From Anthoceros angustus (Eukaryota; Streptophyta; Anthocerotopsida; Anthocerotales; Anthocerotaceae): a stretch of 64,000 nt of DNA. The position numbers and the translations under genes were made by a program. The notes under the pieces are model-generated. The model saw nothing but the letters and a program-made list of their open reading frames with translations. It had not been told where the DNA came from and searched no databases. This document shows positions 1 to 11,599 of the stretch, one piece after another. Position 1 is the stretch's first letter. Every line of letters begins with the position of its first letter. Location: positions 1-64,000 of the forward strand of contig MU008195.1 in NCBI GenBank assembly GCA_010909165.1. Reading direction: 5' to 3'.

Positions 1-559
1 GAAGAATGAATAAACACCGACCTTGCTTTGTCATGCATTCTTCGCCTCCCGCATCCCTTTGTGTGTGCGCTGACCGCCAAGCGACGAGAAGGCGAAGGGG
101 GTTCGGAGGCCCTCGTGGTGGTTCGCCAACGCAGCTCCTCCTCTCGTGAAAGATTGTTGTTGGATGTGCTTTGTGTTGGCCTCGGTGAGGGATGGCGCCG
201 ACTACGCCGCTGTGTTCGCATAAGAATCGCCCGAGAGAAATACCCGCTAGTCCACCCCTGTGCGCCAGCCAAGGGAGGCGCAACCGCGAACGCTATGGTA
301 GAGTTAGATTTGGGGATCGAATGAAGTGAGTCTGTATGTGGTGGTCCGTGAGCTATGTTTCTTTTGAGAATGGTGAAGAGGTTGGCTATGGGTGTGTCGT
401 TGTAGAGTGAATTGATCTGTAGAGGAGAGTGTTGAGGTGGAGGGAATCTCGAAGGCGTGGAGCGCGCTGGGCCGATAACCCAAACGCATAACACCGCTTG
501 TTGCCCACACGAGGACAAGTAGACCAAGCGATGAGAGTGAGAGAGTGAGAGGAACGACC

Positions 560-960
560 GCAAACAATCCGAACCAAATCTCTTGGGATCGAATCCTACG
601 ATTCAACGCATCTGGAGGATAAGTGTGGCCACCGAGGCGAGCTCCGGGTGACCGAGGCAAACCTACCACACAACGGGAGAAGTTGGTGACAAAAGTCACC
701 ATGATGGGCAGCAGTCATGGTGGGACCCGCCACTTGGAACCACCTGCGGTGGTCGAGTCTTCCACGGCGCCCGGGTATGGGTAGTCGGGAGAGGAGGGGG
801 TAGTGATCCAGCGGGGTAAGTCTAGAATCCATAGTTTTAGAACACCTCGACACAAAACCATTCCCTTGGGATCGAATCCTAGGACTATAACGACATAGAG
901 GGTAAATGTGGCCTCTTTGCGCTTTCGGATGCAAAACCCATTCCATGTGGTTTAGTCGGG
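560..960. repeat. Diverged local repeat pair, possibly SINE-derived
   Basis: Two segments near 583-628 and 868-915 share the start TGGGATCGAATCCTA followed by a diverged tail ending in TGTGGCC. GGATCGAATCC resembles an RNA polymerase III B-box (the tRNA T-arm), so a tRNA-derived SINE remnant is one reading. No A-box or cloverleaf was found, so it is not called a tRNA. The rest of 1-2300 shows no coding region I can support. Confidence 0.3.
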
Positions 961-2320
961 GTCTGGAAACCCCGTTTACCATATCGTTTCATCAAACCCA
1001 AGGAAGTAATTATTATAAATGGTTGGAAACTAGGCGGTAATTACGCTTACCTGCAGGCCGTGTTCACATTACAAGAGCACCATGCAAGCAATTTGGACTT
1101 GAATACTAGCGGCAAAGTTGCGCGATGTAACCTACCGTGTTCAAAACAATAAGTGTCGAAACCTCGCTCCAAAGTAGCTGAGTAAGCCGGTTTACAGCTG
1201 GTGTTGACTTTAACCACACATTAGCGTTTAGGTTCAGTATGCTTCGTGGTCAAGGTGAGGGTAGGGGTTGTTTTACCTGTGTTCTTTGCCTTTGTTCGCT
1301 TTATGCCTTCTCACCCAGAGTCGCTCTTCACAACCAACAATGGGTTGCAAATGCCATTAGCCAGTGAAGATTGCTTTGTCGTGGAGAAGGACCTAGAGAC
1401 ACGGCTACCGCAACGCTGCCTTTTGTAACCGGGATACCGTCGAGGCTTGTGGCGCGACTTTGTCCGAAAGCCAGACATGGCCTGTGTCGTTGTAGTAAGG
1501 AGTCCGCTCTCAAGGAATGGTCTCGCTGCTTATTCTACTGAAGCCTACAACCCATCGCCTCGAACGGACTTCATCATGTTGGGTCCGGGCTGCTCCACAA
1601 CCCTAAGTGTGTGCCCTCCAACTCGTTGGACCGCACGCTACAGCCCAACCGGACCTTCCCACAAACCCCGCCTCAAGCTCTCCACTAATCGAACAGTTTA
1701 GCGACGCTCCTCCGCCGCCCACGTGACCAGCGCCCCCGGCCTCAACTCCGTCCTCGGCCACAACTCCACCTCAACACACACGCTGCAACGCCACCTCCTC
1801 CTCTTATCCATCCCTAGTAGTAGTAAACACCAATACCGATGTATTCACACCAGGCTTTTGCTCCGCCACCGCCTTCACTGCTCGGGCAGAAGTAGTAGCC
1901 GCAACCGAACCCCACTGCCTGCTCCAGCACTCTCCGTGGATGGCTTCCGCCCATAGGTCACCCTCAAGCGCCTCCTAATCCGGACCTCCGGCCGGCTTCA
2001 CGCTCATGGGAAGTAGCTGCAACCCCACAGCCTGCTCCAGAGCCTCCAGGTTAGTCCCGCACCCGAAATCACCCTCGAGCACCAGTCCGACTGCACCGCA
2101 TCAAGCTGATGACTGAGCTCGCCACCGTGAGTTTCCTCAACACATCCTCTACCACTCACCAATTAATCCCGCACGGTGACGCAGCACACACTCGCCTCGA
2201 ACACGGAGGCAAGAGCACACGGAAAAAGATGGTACCGTCTCCCTCTGGGCACCGGCCTTTATATCCCCAACACCTAATTCAACCCACCTATGTATGTACC
2301 TTAACCGATCGTGGTAACCG

Positions 2321-2975
2321 GCCGCCGGACTTACTCCGTCGAACGCCGCCGGACTTACTCCGTCGAACGCCGCCGGACTTACTCCGTCGAACGCCGCCGC
2401 CGGACTTACTCCGAACGCCGCCGGACTTACTCCGAACGCCGCCGGCCGGACTTACTCCGTCGAACGCCGCCGGACTTACTCCGTCGAACGCCGCCGGACT
2501 TACTCCGTCGAACGCCGCCGGACTTACTCCGAACGCCGCCGGACTTACTCCGTCGAACGCCGCCGGACTTACTCCGTCGAACGCCGCCGGCCGGACTTAC
2601 TCCGAACGCCGCCGCTGGCTTTTATTGCCGAACGCCGCCGGACTTACTCCGTCGAACGCCGCCGGACTTACTCCGTCAACGCCGCCGGACTTACTCCGTC
2701 GAACGCCGCTCGGCCGGACTTACTCCGTCGAACGCCGCTGCCGGATATTTCATTGCCGAACGCCGCTCGGCCGGACGGCTTCAACGCCGCCGGCCGGACT
2801 TACTCCGAACGCCGCCGGCCGGACTTACTCCGTCGAACGCCGCCGGACTTACTCCGAACGCCGCCGGACTTACTCCGTCGAACGCCGCCTCTAACGGACC
2901 ATGTCTTTCGGTTGGATCACCCCATCCCGACGGACTAGTCCAAGACTGGCCGGACTTACTCCGTCGAACGCCGCC
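2321..2975. repeat. Minisatellite, 24/21-bp GC-rich units
   Basis: A tandem array with about 21 copies of the core GGACTTACTCCG, each followed by either GTCGAACGCCGCC or a form lacking three bases (GAACGCCGCC). Periods are therefore 24 or 21 bp, both multiples of three, and long open frames run through it in at least two frames (Asp-Leu-Leu-Arg-Arg-Thr-Pro-Pro and Thr-Tyr-Ser-Val-Glu-Arg-Arg-Arg periodicities). Variant units near 2613, 2740 and 2770 interrupt it. The array ends with two related CGCCGCC...TAACGGACC units. No protein function is assigned; the ORFs look like a by-product of the period. Confidence 0.9.
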
Positions 2976-4719
2976 TAACGGACCTGTGGTTTAGGATTGC
3001 ACTTGCGCAATCTGCCAAACGGCCTTATTGGCTAACCTCCCCCTATCCCTCTTAACAAGAACGACAAAAAACAAAACAAGCCTAAAACAAGTCGCCATGA
3101 GTACGGACATCAGATTTGGCACTCCACAAGGCTACAAGTGGGAGGGTGCATTGGACCCAACGCTGGTAAAGAATGGAACTTGGCTACGGCCAGCCATTTT
3201 AGGGCCGGCCCAACACCGAAAGTGCGGACTTGCAGAAAGAAATCTAGGACGCAAGCACACGGCGAGGCAAGAGACTCCAGAGCCGTGCGCCTTCAACATA
3301 CTCGGCATGGGAAGGATGGACGGGGTCGTGCAAAGCGTGCAAGGTGCAACAAAAGGACGGTCAACAATACGGAACTTGAGACCGTGGCATGGATGGGCTT
3401 GGGAGGGCAGCTCGAGGTGGGACAGACGGTCCAAGCGCATCAAGGTGAGCTGGCATGGTGTCTGCAGCACAAAACCACCAAAAAATCGAGTAGATAGAGA
3501 GGGTTTTGACTGCAGCAAACACAAGATCCGAAGATGATGACGACGACAAAGACTCAGCCGGTTTTCACAAGGACTAGTGTGCACAATACCTCGATGCGAT
3601 TGTTGATGAAAACAACCCGGAACGCTCATGTAAGGTTGCTGGTGGGGACGGGAGACATCTCATAGCAACCCAAGATGGCTTTGGGGCGTCTGATGCGTGG
3701 GCATTAGAAGACGCCCATTCAGTTGATAACATGGTCCATCCCTTTGGGATGTCAAAATGATAAGGCACACATGCGGGATGGGTCTATGCCATGTGGACCG
3801 GAATCTCAAAGGCGATTGCCGATGAACACATTGCAAGTCCCGAGTTTTGCAGGCCTGCACAAAAAGCACACTCACCATGGGGAACAAGGAGGCGGGTTGG
3901 GAAGAGGTCAAGATGTGAGATCCGGGCCCGCTTTGCGATGATCGATTGGAGTTACAAATGTGTCCGCATGCTAGCAAGGGCGGACATGCACTCCTCAAAG
4001 CACTAGGCGAGGGAAGTCTCAGTGATAATTCGGAGGAAATGCTTGTGCTCCCCTAAACCAAGGTGAGATTGCTAACGGGTGTACCGCCCTAGGGTCGTAG
4101 GTCCCGAGCACCCCAAGGATCCGTTCATCCCACATGTGCGAGAGGACGAGGATGCACCGATACAAGAGGGCAAGAGCATGTCCCCTGAATTTGGGCATCT
4201 CCCCGTTGATGCCCATGTTGGGGATGGTATTGAAATTCCAGCGTGTTTTGATGATGAGTTGAAGGGCAACAAGGAAAGAAAACGAAAGAGGATTTGGGAC
4301 TTAAGATGAGGTTCTCCTTTCTCATTTGCATGAATCGTAAGCGTGATGCTTATTTTTCCGAGTAGTCTTGTGGCAATTCGGGTCTAAGCTACAAACAGTT
4401 GTAGCTCGACCAAATCAAGCCTTGGTAACAGTCCGTATTTCAGCCCGAAAGTCCTTAGGTTTAGATGTCCAGCCTTATTTTTTCAGATTGCCCTATTCAT
4501 ATCCATCGATCATGCTTTTTCTATGTGTTATATTCTCGAGACTCGCCATCTTGGTTTCCAATGAAGGATCGGGTGCACTTCGCCATTCGTCATTTGTGCA
4601 ACCCATCTATCGATTGGAACATTCGATGTTGATGTCCTTCTTGTGGAAAGCACAATTAGGCGCACTATCTCGGTCCATGGACGCTTTCAACGTGTTGTGG
4701 CTCAGATAGTGGCTCGGGC

Positions 4720-5263
4720 TTGAGGCATTGGAAGAACAACTTGAGGAAGGAGGCTAGGCATTTCTTGAAGGGCAAGAAAGCTTGCGACAAGTACGTGCCT
4801 AAGAGCCTTAAACGAGAGTATTGGGATGTTCTATTGAAACAAGAGAAGGACAAGCTAGACGGTGTCATTGCTCCTAGCTGTGGCTCGCGCACAATGAGGA
4901 AAAATGTGACAAGAAGCCATATTCATGCTTTGGGTTTGAGGGCATGGACAAAGTTCAAAGCCAAGTTTGATAGACAGCCACCTTTGAAGAGATTAAGTAT
5001 GTGGGTTCGGGCATGGAAGCGACAAAGCTTAGAGCTTATTGGAAGGAAAGTGAAACCGCAGCTCCATCTTTGGGTCCTCAAAAGACGTGACGGAAGTCGG
5101 ATACACACAAACTGGAACCTCTGCATGAGGCAGATACATGTGGGGAATGTGATGAAAAGGTGATGGAAGCAATCTTGCATAAGAAGGTCCGTGATGAAGG
5201 GTTCATGGTGGAGCACCTTCTTCCCGAACTGCTGCAAGGAAGGCTAAGGAAGCAACTTCTTAG
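4720..5263 (+). pseudogene. Plant transposase (Ptta/En/Spm-like) ORF remnant
   Basis: The frame from 4720 encodes a basic segment with W..N.RKEA...KG...YVPKSLKREYWDVL, then a Lys-rich linker. This resembles the Ptta/En/Spm plant transposase-associated region (pattern: W....R......YVP...W..L). At about 5090 the similarity moves to another frame, where D-T-H-K-L-E-P-L-H-E-A-D-T-C recalls the conserved P-x-x-L-E-L-F-x-x-T-H segment of the family. The frame change marks it as decayed. It sits just upstream of the CACTA subterminal repeats, which supports the call. Confidence 0.45.
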
Positions 5264-5635
5264 CTCAGTTATTAGACTCCTACATCCAGTCAAACATTTT
5301 GTAGCCGAATGCAGCAATTGTTTCAGCCGATATCGTGATGGGATGTCTTCCGCATGGACTCTCTTGAGCTGCTTAGGCCGTGTGGTGGAGGCCAAGGACG
5401 TGAATTCGGTGAATTGTAGGATGTAGGCCATGTTGCGTGCTCTTTCCCCAAACAATTCGGAAATGGTTTACCTTCTTGCGATTAGATTTGTATGCGTGAT
5501 TGTGGCGTGGTCCTAGTGGGGTTGTAGGTGACGTTTTGGGTGCTGTAGGTGGATGTTTATACAAGAGACCTCCGTAGATTTACATCGAACTGGTTTTAGT
5601 TCACACACAACACTTTTATAAAGGACCCTAATCCT

Positions 5636-6262
5636 AAACCCATTACTTTACAACGAGGTTCCATTACAACAGGGTCGTTGTAAAGGGATAGCCCTTTTAC
5701 TACGAACCCTTTACAACTGGGTTCCATTACAACAGGGGTCGTTGTAAAGGTTTAACACATTTACAACGACCCCTTTACATCAAGGTTTAAAAGTCCATTG
5801 TAAAGGGACCGCACCTTGACAACGGACATTTACAACAAGGTACGGCTCTTTAGAGACCATTGAGTTTAATTAACCGTGGTTACTTAACACCAATCGTATG
5901 GGGTCATGTAACAACAAGCATTAATCCTAGTTAGTAAACTATAGTCAAGTAACCTTGATTACTTAACTATAATATATTAACTATGGTTAGTGAAGTTGTA
6001 AAACGTTGTAAGTGCATCGTAGTATTGTCCGTAGTAAAGGCGCCGCTGTAAAGGTTAACCACTATACGGACCACCCAGTTAAGTCGCATAACGATACCGT
6101 GACCAGATATAATACAAGGTATAGCCATCGATAATTAGTATGAATATTTACTACGGATATTACTAAGGTGTGTTTACTACGAGGGTTTTACAACGGACGA
6201 CGTAAAGTCGTAGTAATTGCCGTTGTAATTTCCGTTGTAAAAGACCCGTTTTCCTAGTAATG
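5636..6262. repeat. Subterminal repeat field of CACTA-like element
   Basis: Many copies of TTACAACG / CGTTGTAA and CCTTTACAACGA alternate in both orientations, ending in the terminal motif CCTAGTAATG at 6253-6262. The left side begins with a weak match to the terminus (CATTACTTTACAACGAGG near 5639), so this block may itself be a roughly 620-bp non-autonomous element. No ORF of note lies inside. Confidence 0.6.
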
Positions 6263-6269
6263 TAGGGGA

Positions 6270-6790
6270 CCCACCATAGCACCAGGGGACAGCGAGGAGG
6301 AGGATTTAATAGTGACGGCAGTTGTCAGCCCACCTCCAATGGCGCAGCCTAACCGGATTAGAGGAAGGGGTAGGGCCTCTGCGGGGCTCCGGGCATCAAG
6401 AATAATCCGATTGGGCGCCCCTCAGATGCTAGAGCTAGGGATTGGGCTGCCAGGGTCAGGAGTCAGCCATAGTCAGCAATAGCCTCATCGCCGTAGACGT
6501 AGGTAGGCATGCGCAGGGGACTGGCACCACTCGCGCGTGCGTAGTTAGCTGGCAGCAAGGCCAATTAAGGAATGTAATAAAGGCACTACCTCGGAACATA
6601 GTATAAGAGGGGTTTGCCGTTCCATTAATGTGATTTTTCTTTTGAGGTTGATGCCGCGTTATACTTGTAGGCTCCTGTGAGTCCAGCGCTAACGCGAGTC
6701 CCGAGTCACCGAGAGGGCAAACTACTCCAGAGAGAATTATCCAGGTTCTGGTGACGGACCCCTAACGCGTGGTGGTGAGTGCAGGTGTGG
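6270..6790 (+). mobile_element. Possible LTR with downstream primer-binding-like site
   Basis: This stretch has an LTR-like order of signals: an AATAAA-type polyadenylation motif near 6573, a TATA-like GTATAAGAGG near 6601, and then ...GAGAATTATCCA followed by GGTTCTGGTGACGGACCCC near 6743. The last could be a tRNA primer-binding site next to the 5' LTR end. A second LTR was not identified and no gag-pol with recognisable motifs follows, so this is tentative. A chance promoter-like region is the alternative. Confidence 0.25.
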
Positions 6791-7604
6791 AGAAGCCGGG
6801 ACCCCTGCTCTTCCAGGGCAAGACCCCGATGGCCAGCAAACCGAAGCGAGCGTAGAAGGCCAATCACCAGGGAGGGCGTAAAGAGCCCGGACTAAACGGA
6901 GTAGCGGTCGTGAACGCGGAGGTCCTGCAACCCACTTATTGAAACCCGCAACTCCAACCAGGCACCTCAAGGTGTGGACGAGGTCAACAAGATTAGAGCG
7001 GCGAGGAAGTCACGGGTGAGAGAGAGGACATTGGGACGAGAATGAGTCCTTAAACATTCGGCCATATCGTGCCTGTACGGTAATATAATGGTGAGACATA
7101 AAGTAAGGTGCGCGGCTGTTGCCAGGTGAGTAATACGGGCGTTGAGAGTGTAGAGGGTAATACGTACCCCGGTCCGATTGTGGAACGAATAGCCAGTCTC
7201 CGGAGTGGGTCCTCTGGTCCTATGCTCGGGTACTCCTTGCAGTCATTTACATCACTCTGCTTTGCTACTTGGTCCTTGGCATCTTGCACAGCGAAGGGTA
7301 AGTTAGGCGATCCGAGTACCTCCGCCCACTCCATCATGGGGAGGCACCGTCTATCTGGAGCGTGGAGTCGGGCGCAGGTTTTTCCGCCGCCTTCCGTCCT
7401 AGTCCGTTGGGGCTCAACTGGAGGGTTCGCAACGGACCTTGTCTCCACCAAGCCACCGTACTATCTGCTCCCTGCCAGCTAGCCGATTCTTTGCCTTTCT
7501 GGTGGTACCAGCAGGAGGGAAGCGGGAATTTCTTCCTAGATTTCCCTTGGAGGGGAGGGAGTCCGTTCCAGGCGGATGGTGTCAGGGATGCCCTCCCAAT
7601 CTTC

Positions 7605-8276
7605 CTACTCCTGTGCACGCCGTGTCTTGGCCCCCTTGACTGACCGGCTGTCCGAGTCCTGCGCCCCTCCATCCCGCTCTCCCTCCAGTAAGGTGGCCAG
7701 CCCCCGTCGGAGGACTCGTTCCTCCTCCCCATCCTTCAGGAGGTTGTACAACCTCCTGTCCCCTCTCATCTTACATGTCTCGGAACACCACATGTGGTGT
7801 TCCCAGACATGCAAGATGAAAGGGGACAACATCGAAGGGGGAGGCCGCTCATTGCGCAGCTTCCGGGCCTCCTTGACTATCCGGGCAAAGATGATTTGCC
7901 CCGGGCCTCCTCTTGCCTCGGAGGGCATGTAGGTGGAACAGGTTATCCCCAGGTGGTCCACTTTGGTGAGCATGTTCCAGTGGACGATGATTTTTGCCAC
8001 TACCCTCACCCGCCGGTCCAACAGGTCCGACATCAGCCATCCGTTGGAGGACCTCTGAGTCCTGGGCTTCAACAGAGCCGCCTTGGTTGCCTCCAATCTC
8101 CCCTTTACCTTTAGGGGCTCCAGCACTACTCCCCCAACTTCCTGTGCCAGCCGGTTGTATATCGCGCAAAGGACCTCCACTGTCCATCGCCTCGGGTCCT
8201 CCCTCAAGCTCTTCGAACGAACGACCTTGCTCGCCACCGCCAACATCTTTCGGGAGTACTCCCGGACCAGCGCCAC
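7605..8276 (-). CDS. Unrecognised ORF, probably repeat-associated
   Basis: A 223-aa open frame rich in Arg, Lys and Leu, with a helical character and no recognised domain. The C-terminal third (about residues 160-190) is encoded by the large palindrome at 7737-7828, which supplies the repeated words around Leu-His-Val-Trp-Glu-His-His-Met-Trp-Cys. A second minus-strand ORF (8728-9426) lies upstream, and a short open segment (8393-8587) lies between; together they may be remains of one element or gene. Transposon origin is inferred from the flanking TE remnants, not from motifs. Confidence 0.3.
   Translation of the reverse strand: MALVREYSRKMLAVASKVVRSKSLREDPRRWTVEVLCAIYNRLAQEVGGVVLEPLKVKGRLEATKAALLKPRTQRSSNGWLMSDLLDRRVRVVAKIIVHWNMLTKVDHLGITCSTYMPSEARGGPGQIIFARIVKEARKLRNERPPPSMLSPFILHVWEHHMWCSETCKMRGDRRLYNLLKDGEEERVLRRGLATLLEGERDGGAQDSDSRSVKGAKTRRAQE
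7737..7828. repeat. Two adjacent palindromes (22 bp and 72 bp)
   Basis: Positions 7737-7758 form a perfect 22-bp palindrome centred on TTGT|ACAA. Directly next to it, 7757-7828 form a 72-bp inverted repeat without spacer, centred on CACA|TGTG at 7792/7793; 36-base arms differ at only three pairs (7781/7804, 7773/7812, 7765/7820). The inner 22 bp are perfect. Such zero-loop palindromes can extrude as cruciforms and are usually unstable. Confidence 0.9.
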
Positions 8277-8727
8277 GCTGTCGTAGGTCCATACCGCCTA
8301 GAAGATGTCCAGGTGCCACTCCTGCACGAGCTCGCCCGCTTCCACGAGCCAAGGGCCGAAGTCGGGGTAGCGCCTAGTCACTGTATTTTTCTCTACCAGG
8401 CACCAGGGCTCCAAGACCTCCACTGCTTTCTTGGGCCCCATGTGTGCTCGCCGCTCGTTCTGCTAATTACCTCCTCCCCATCTTTTGACAAAACAACCTC
8501 CTCCGTAGCACAAGCTTCCAACTCTGCACGAATTTTTCCATACACCTCATCCATGATGACCTTTGGTGCCCATGGCTCAATACACATAGGCTCAGCTGCT
8601 GATTCTTTTGTTACGCCACTGTAGCAATTTGTTTAGGAGACTGCTCGTCTCCCTTCTTGCTGGCCTCCTCTTCTACCTTCTTTGCAGCTGGAGGTCCTTC
8701 CTTCTTCATGGCTTTTTGTGCTTCCCT

Positions 8728-9426
8728 CTACCCAACTCTGGAGAGCTCCAGAGATTGTTGTGAGGAACGTCTTTTGGCTGTTCTCTGGCTCCGCCTGATA
8801 GGAGTGGAACACTCATCCAAATCAACCTCGGCTCTTGCGTCATCACCTACCACCACAATGGGCTGCGAAGAATCGTTTGTATGATCTCCAGAAGGAAATT
8901 CGACAACCTGTGATTTCTTCTCCAATGCATCTGCCTTATCCTGCTTCCTCTTCTCAACAGCTAAATAGTACTCAGACCAATTCACACGCTTGCCAAGCTT
9001 CTTCTCCAGAAACCCAAGTGCCAAAAACCGTGGCACCCTCTGCGATGCAACAGCTGTGGGAGCCCGCCCATACAGCTTCTCAACAAGACTGTCCACGTGC
9101 GTCCACTTTATGTCAGACAATAGGTCTGTGATCCCCAAGAGGTATCCATCATTTCCATTAGTGACATCCCCAAAGTGCCTTTCGATCTCATCTTCACCTC
9201 CAATAGCCTCCTTTAGTCCAACCTGTAGTTCAGCACATCTGACATTCACACCTGTAGTTGACAATTCCATATCACCGTAGTGCCAACACCAATGCTCCCC
9301 CCTGAATTTTTCAGGAATGTCGTGTCCTTGTAGAGCCGCATTCACTTTTGCAGCTCTATCCAACCTAGCCTTCAGCTGGCGCCTAACGTTCCTGTCCATC
9401 TTGGTTGCAGAGGAGGCGCTTGACAC
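8728..9426 (-). CDS. Unrecognised 232-aa ORF
   Basis: An ATG-initiated single open frame of 232 aa, acidic to basic mixed, with Lys/Arg-rich N-terminus (about 1-30), a central region with Trp-Cys-Trp-His-Tyr-Gly near residue 47 and a Lys-Lys-Leu-Gly-Lys-Arg-Val-Asn-Trp-Ser-Glu-Tyr-Tyr stretch near 140, and a basic tail with Arg-Arg-Ser-Gln-Arg. No family is recognised. It ends 140 bp before another open segment on the same strand (8393-8587) and may be the 5' part of a broken longer gene or element. It is longer than expected by chance for this composition, but not proven to be expressed. Confidence 0.35.
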   Translation of the reverse strand: MSSASSATKMDRNVRRQLKARLDRAAKVNAALQGHDIPEKFRGEHWCWHYGDMELSTTGVNVRCAELQVGLKEAIGGEDEIERHFGDVTNGNDGYLLGITDLLSDIKWTHVDSLVEKLYGRAPTAVASQRVPRFLALGFLEKKLGKRVNWSEYYLAVEKRKQDKADALEKKSQVVEFPSGDHTNDSSQPIVVVGDDARAEVDLDECSTPIRRSQRTAKRRSSQQSLELSRVG

Positions 9427-9429
9427 ACC

Positions 9430-11580
9430 CCGGAATTATCGCCAGCTCCGCCATACGCCGCCGAGCCTTCACCCCGTTCTTGGTGACATGGTGTCCTGAA
9501 CTTGACCTGAACCCACCACATTCCTCAGAACCAGGACACTTAAATGATAATACACATGTAGCAACAGCGAAGGAAAGTAGCGTGAAAGGAGCATTTCACC
9601 TTTACACAGGTCAGGTCAGCAGTCCAAGGGTGTAAACAAGCAGTGCCACCACCTCCCCATGATGACAGCAGTACAGGAAAGATTAACGTCCATAATCACA
9701 CACAAATCAGTCATGTGCTCGTGATTGTACAACGGAAAAAAAAATGCGGAGACAACCGTTAGACTCAATACTAACTAGAAAGAAAGGGGATAGAACAAAT
9801 GATGGGTTTTCCAGAATCTGTTTCCCTCCCTCACGGCCAGCTTCCCTCCCTCGCGGACAGCTTCCTCCCTCACCTATGTGATGTATCTTAGCTTGTCGTC
9901 AACCTGTCGGGCTTGGTCTGGGAGCTGTTACCATAAACGTTGAGCACAGGTTAAGGAGCCTTACAGTGAACTCAGCACAGTCTCCAAACAAACCAAACAG
10001 GCTTCAAGCAAGAGCAGCACCTCACGGTGCAACAGCAATAGTTGCGCACACCCTCCCTCACACACGCTCACATAAAAAACCTCCCAAGCTATTGTCTCGT
10101 GCTCACCCACTGCCTATTGGCTGCACCGCACACACTGCTCTAGCAAAAGCTCCGACGGCCGACGAAACCACGCGACAAAGCCCCCACCCTCGCACCATCA
10201 AGCTCCCCAAGGTGCCGTAAGAACCTAATTCCGACTCCAAATAGCTTATGCGCACAGTCACCGCCTGCCGTCACATCGCCTGCTCGCAGTTTAGCGTGAT
10301 GCATGGACAAAACCAATGCATGTGAGTCTCAACATTAGGAGCACGGTTGATGGAAGTGGATAACCTCATTATCACCCTCACAAAGTCAACGAGCATCCCG
10401 CTCGTTTCCGCCTGCTGTTTCCCGCCCGTCGGTCACTTACGAGTTTGGATAATAAATTGTCCCTAGCATATATAGTAGGACTTAATCTACTATTATATCA
10501 AATAAATTAATTTTTCAAATATAAAAATTACAATATATCTATGAAGTTACAAACGAATAGCTCTAAAAATATCGGTCAAAATGGTCATAATTTCAATTGT
10601 TAAAAAATCTTAACGTAATGCAAAACACCACTTAGAGACGGTTTCGCCCGTTTCCTAAATTAGTGGTCACCTTACCATGCTCGTACCCTATTGAGATAGG
10701 GCGGGCGGTGATGCTCTCCGCTGCGCTCCTTAACTCGGGAGGAATTGGCACGCCGGAAGGAGCCGAAGGCCACCGGGCGTTGCACTCGAACCTCGGAAGA
10801 GAAAGCGCCAAACAGCGGGGTGCCTGAGCGCGAGTGAATGAGAGAACTACCCAGAGGTTGATAACATCCTCAAATTGGTACATGGACAACAATTCTACAG
10901 CCAACTTCTCTGCAGAAGTCCCCAAATTCAGGCAGTCAGTAGAAAAGTTCGGCCGCCATATAATTACATGGAATAAAAGAGAACCTCGTTTTCAGAGAGA
11001 CTTTGAAAACATAGTGTTAGAGTGTCTGAAACCACAGTGGCTCTTTGTTTTCAGGTTGACACTTACTGAAGATGACCTTCTCGTGGGCCGGGCATAATCG
11101 ATGCGCTGGAAGGTGTCCTTCACGCCAAGAATCCCAGTCCTGCATCGTGTACCACAAGTTCACGCCCGCCGCCTTCTTGGCGCATGTCCTTGGGTCGTGG
11201 CTACCTGCCTATAACGGCTGCTGACAACTTTGCGGTCCTGGTCCGCTACATGTCAGTCATCCACTCGGCACCGTCCATGTATCCTACTTGCCAAATTACG
11301 CCCCACGCCCGTTCCCTGGTCACTCCTTCCATCGGACTTCACCCTGATCTGCGCTGGAGGTCCTCTAGACTCGCTCCGGAGTTCCTTCGGAGGCGCTCCG
11401 GAGTTGCCCCGAAGTTTCCGATATTGCTCAGCGAGGCCCCTTTCCCACATCTTCCCCGTCTATCGCGATTAGGTCTGTTTAGCCTTATTTTCTTCCTCTA
11501 CCGCCTTATTCCTCACACCACACACCCCAAAAAGAAAAAAAAACTCCTATTACCTTCTTAAGGGGGAGTCTACCGTTCTT
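9430..11580. other. Intergenic stretch, no gene supported
   Basis: Only short ORFs are present. 9830-9880 has a small CT-rich direct repeat (three forms of CTTCCCTCCCTC). 10450-10625 is strongly AT-rich, without features. 10834-11097 has an 87-aa open frame with no recognisable domain, and 11530-11545 an A-tract. I see nothing here I would call a gene. Confidence 0.5.
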
Positions 11581-11599
11581 CACTTGTCCACACATGGCC

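Larger units (their letters stand above)
3020..6262 (+). mobile_element. Decayed En/Spm (CACTA) DNA transposon, right end preserved
   Basis: The right border at 6262 reads, on the minus strand, CATTACTAGGAAAACGGGTC, which fits the CACTA-type terminal inverted repeat followed by subterminal repeats. Upstream lies a dense field of short direct and inverted CGTTGTAA/TTACAACG repeats (5636-6250), typical of En/Spm subterminal regions. Further upstream, 4720-5260 has a broken Ptta/En/Spm-type ORF. The left terminus is not recognised, so the 3020 boundary is a guess; alternatively 5636-6262 is a separate short non-autonomous copy. Confidence 0.6.

Noticed and set aside
586-610. tRNA gene suggested by GATCGAATCC
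   Set aside because: Only the T-arm-like B-box is present; there is no 5' acceptor, D-arm or anticodon arm at the right spacing, and a second diverged copy lies at 868, so a repeat is more likely.
2109-2994. Proline/arginine-rich protein genes from long ORFs
   Set aside because: The ORFs are caused by a tandem array with periods of 21 and 24 bp; two frames are equally open.
7040-7490. Coding region in antisense ORFs after the LTR-like stretch
   Set aside because: Both strands are open at similar length and no retroelement motif (zinc knuckle, protease, RT) could be found.
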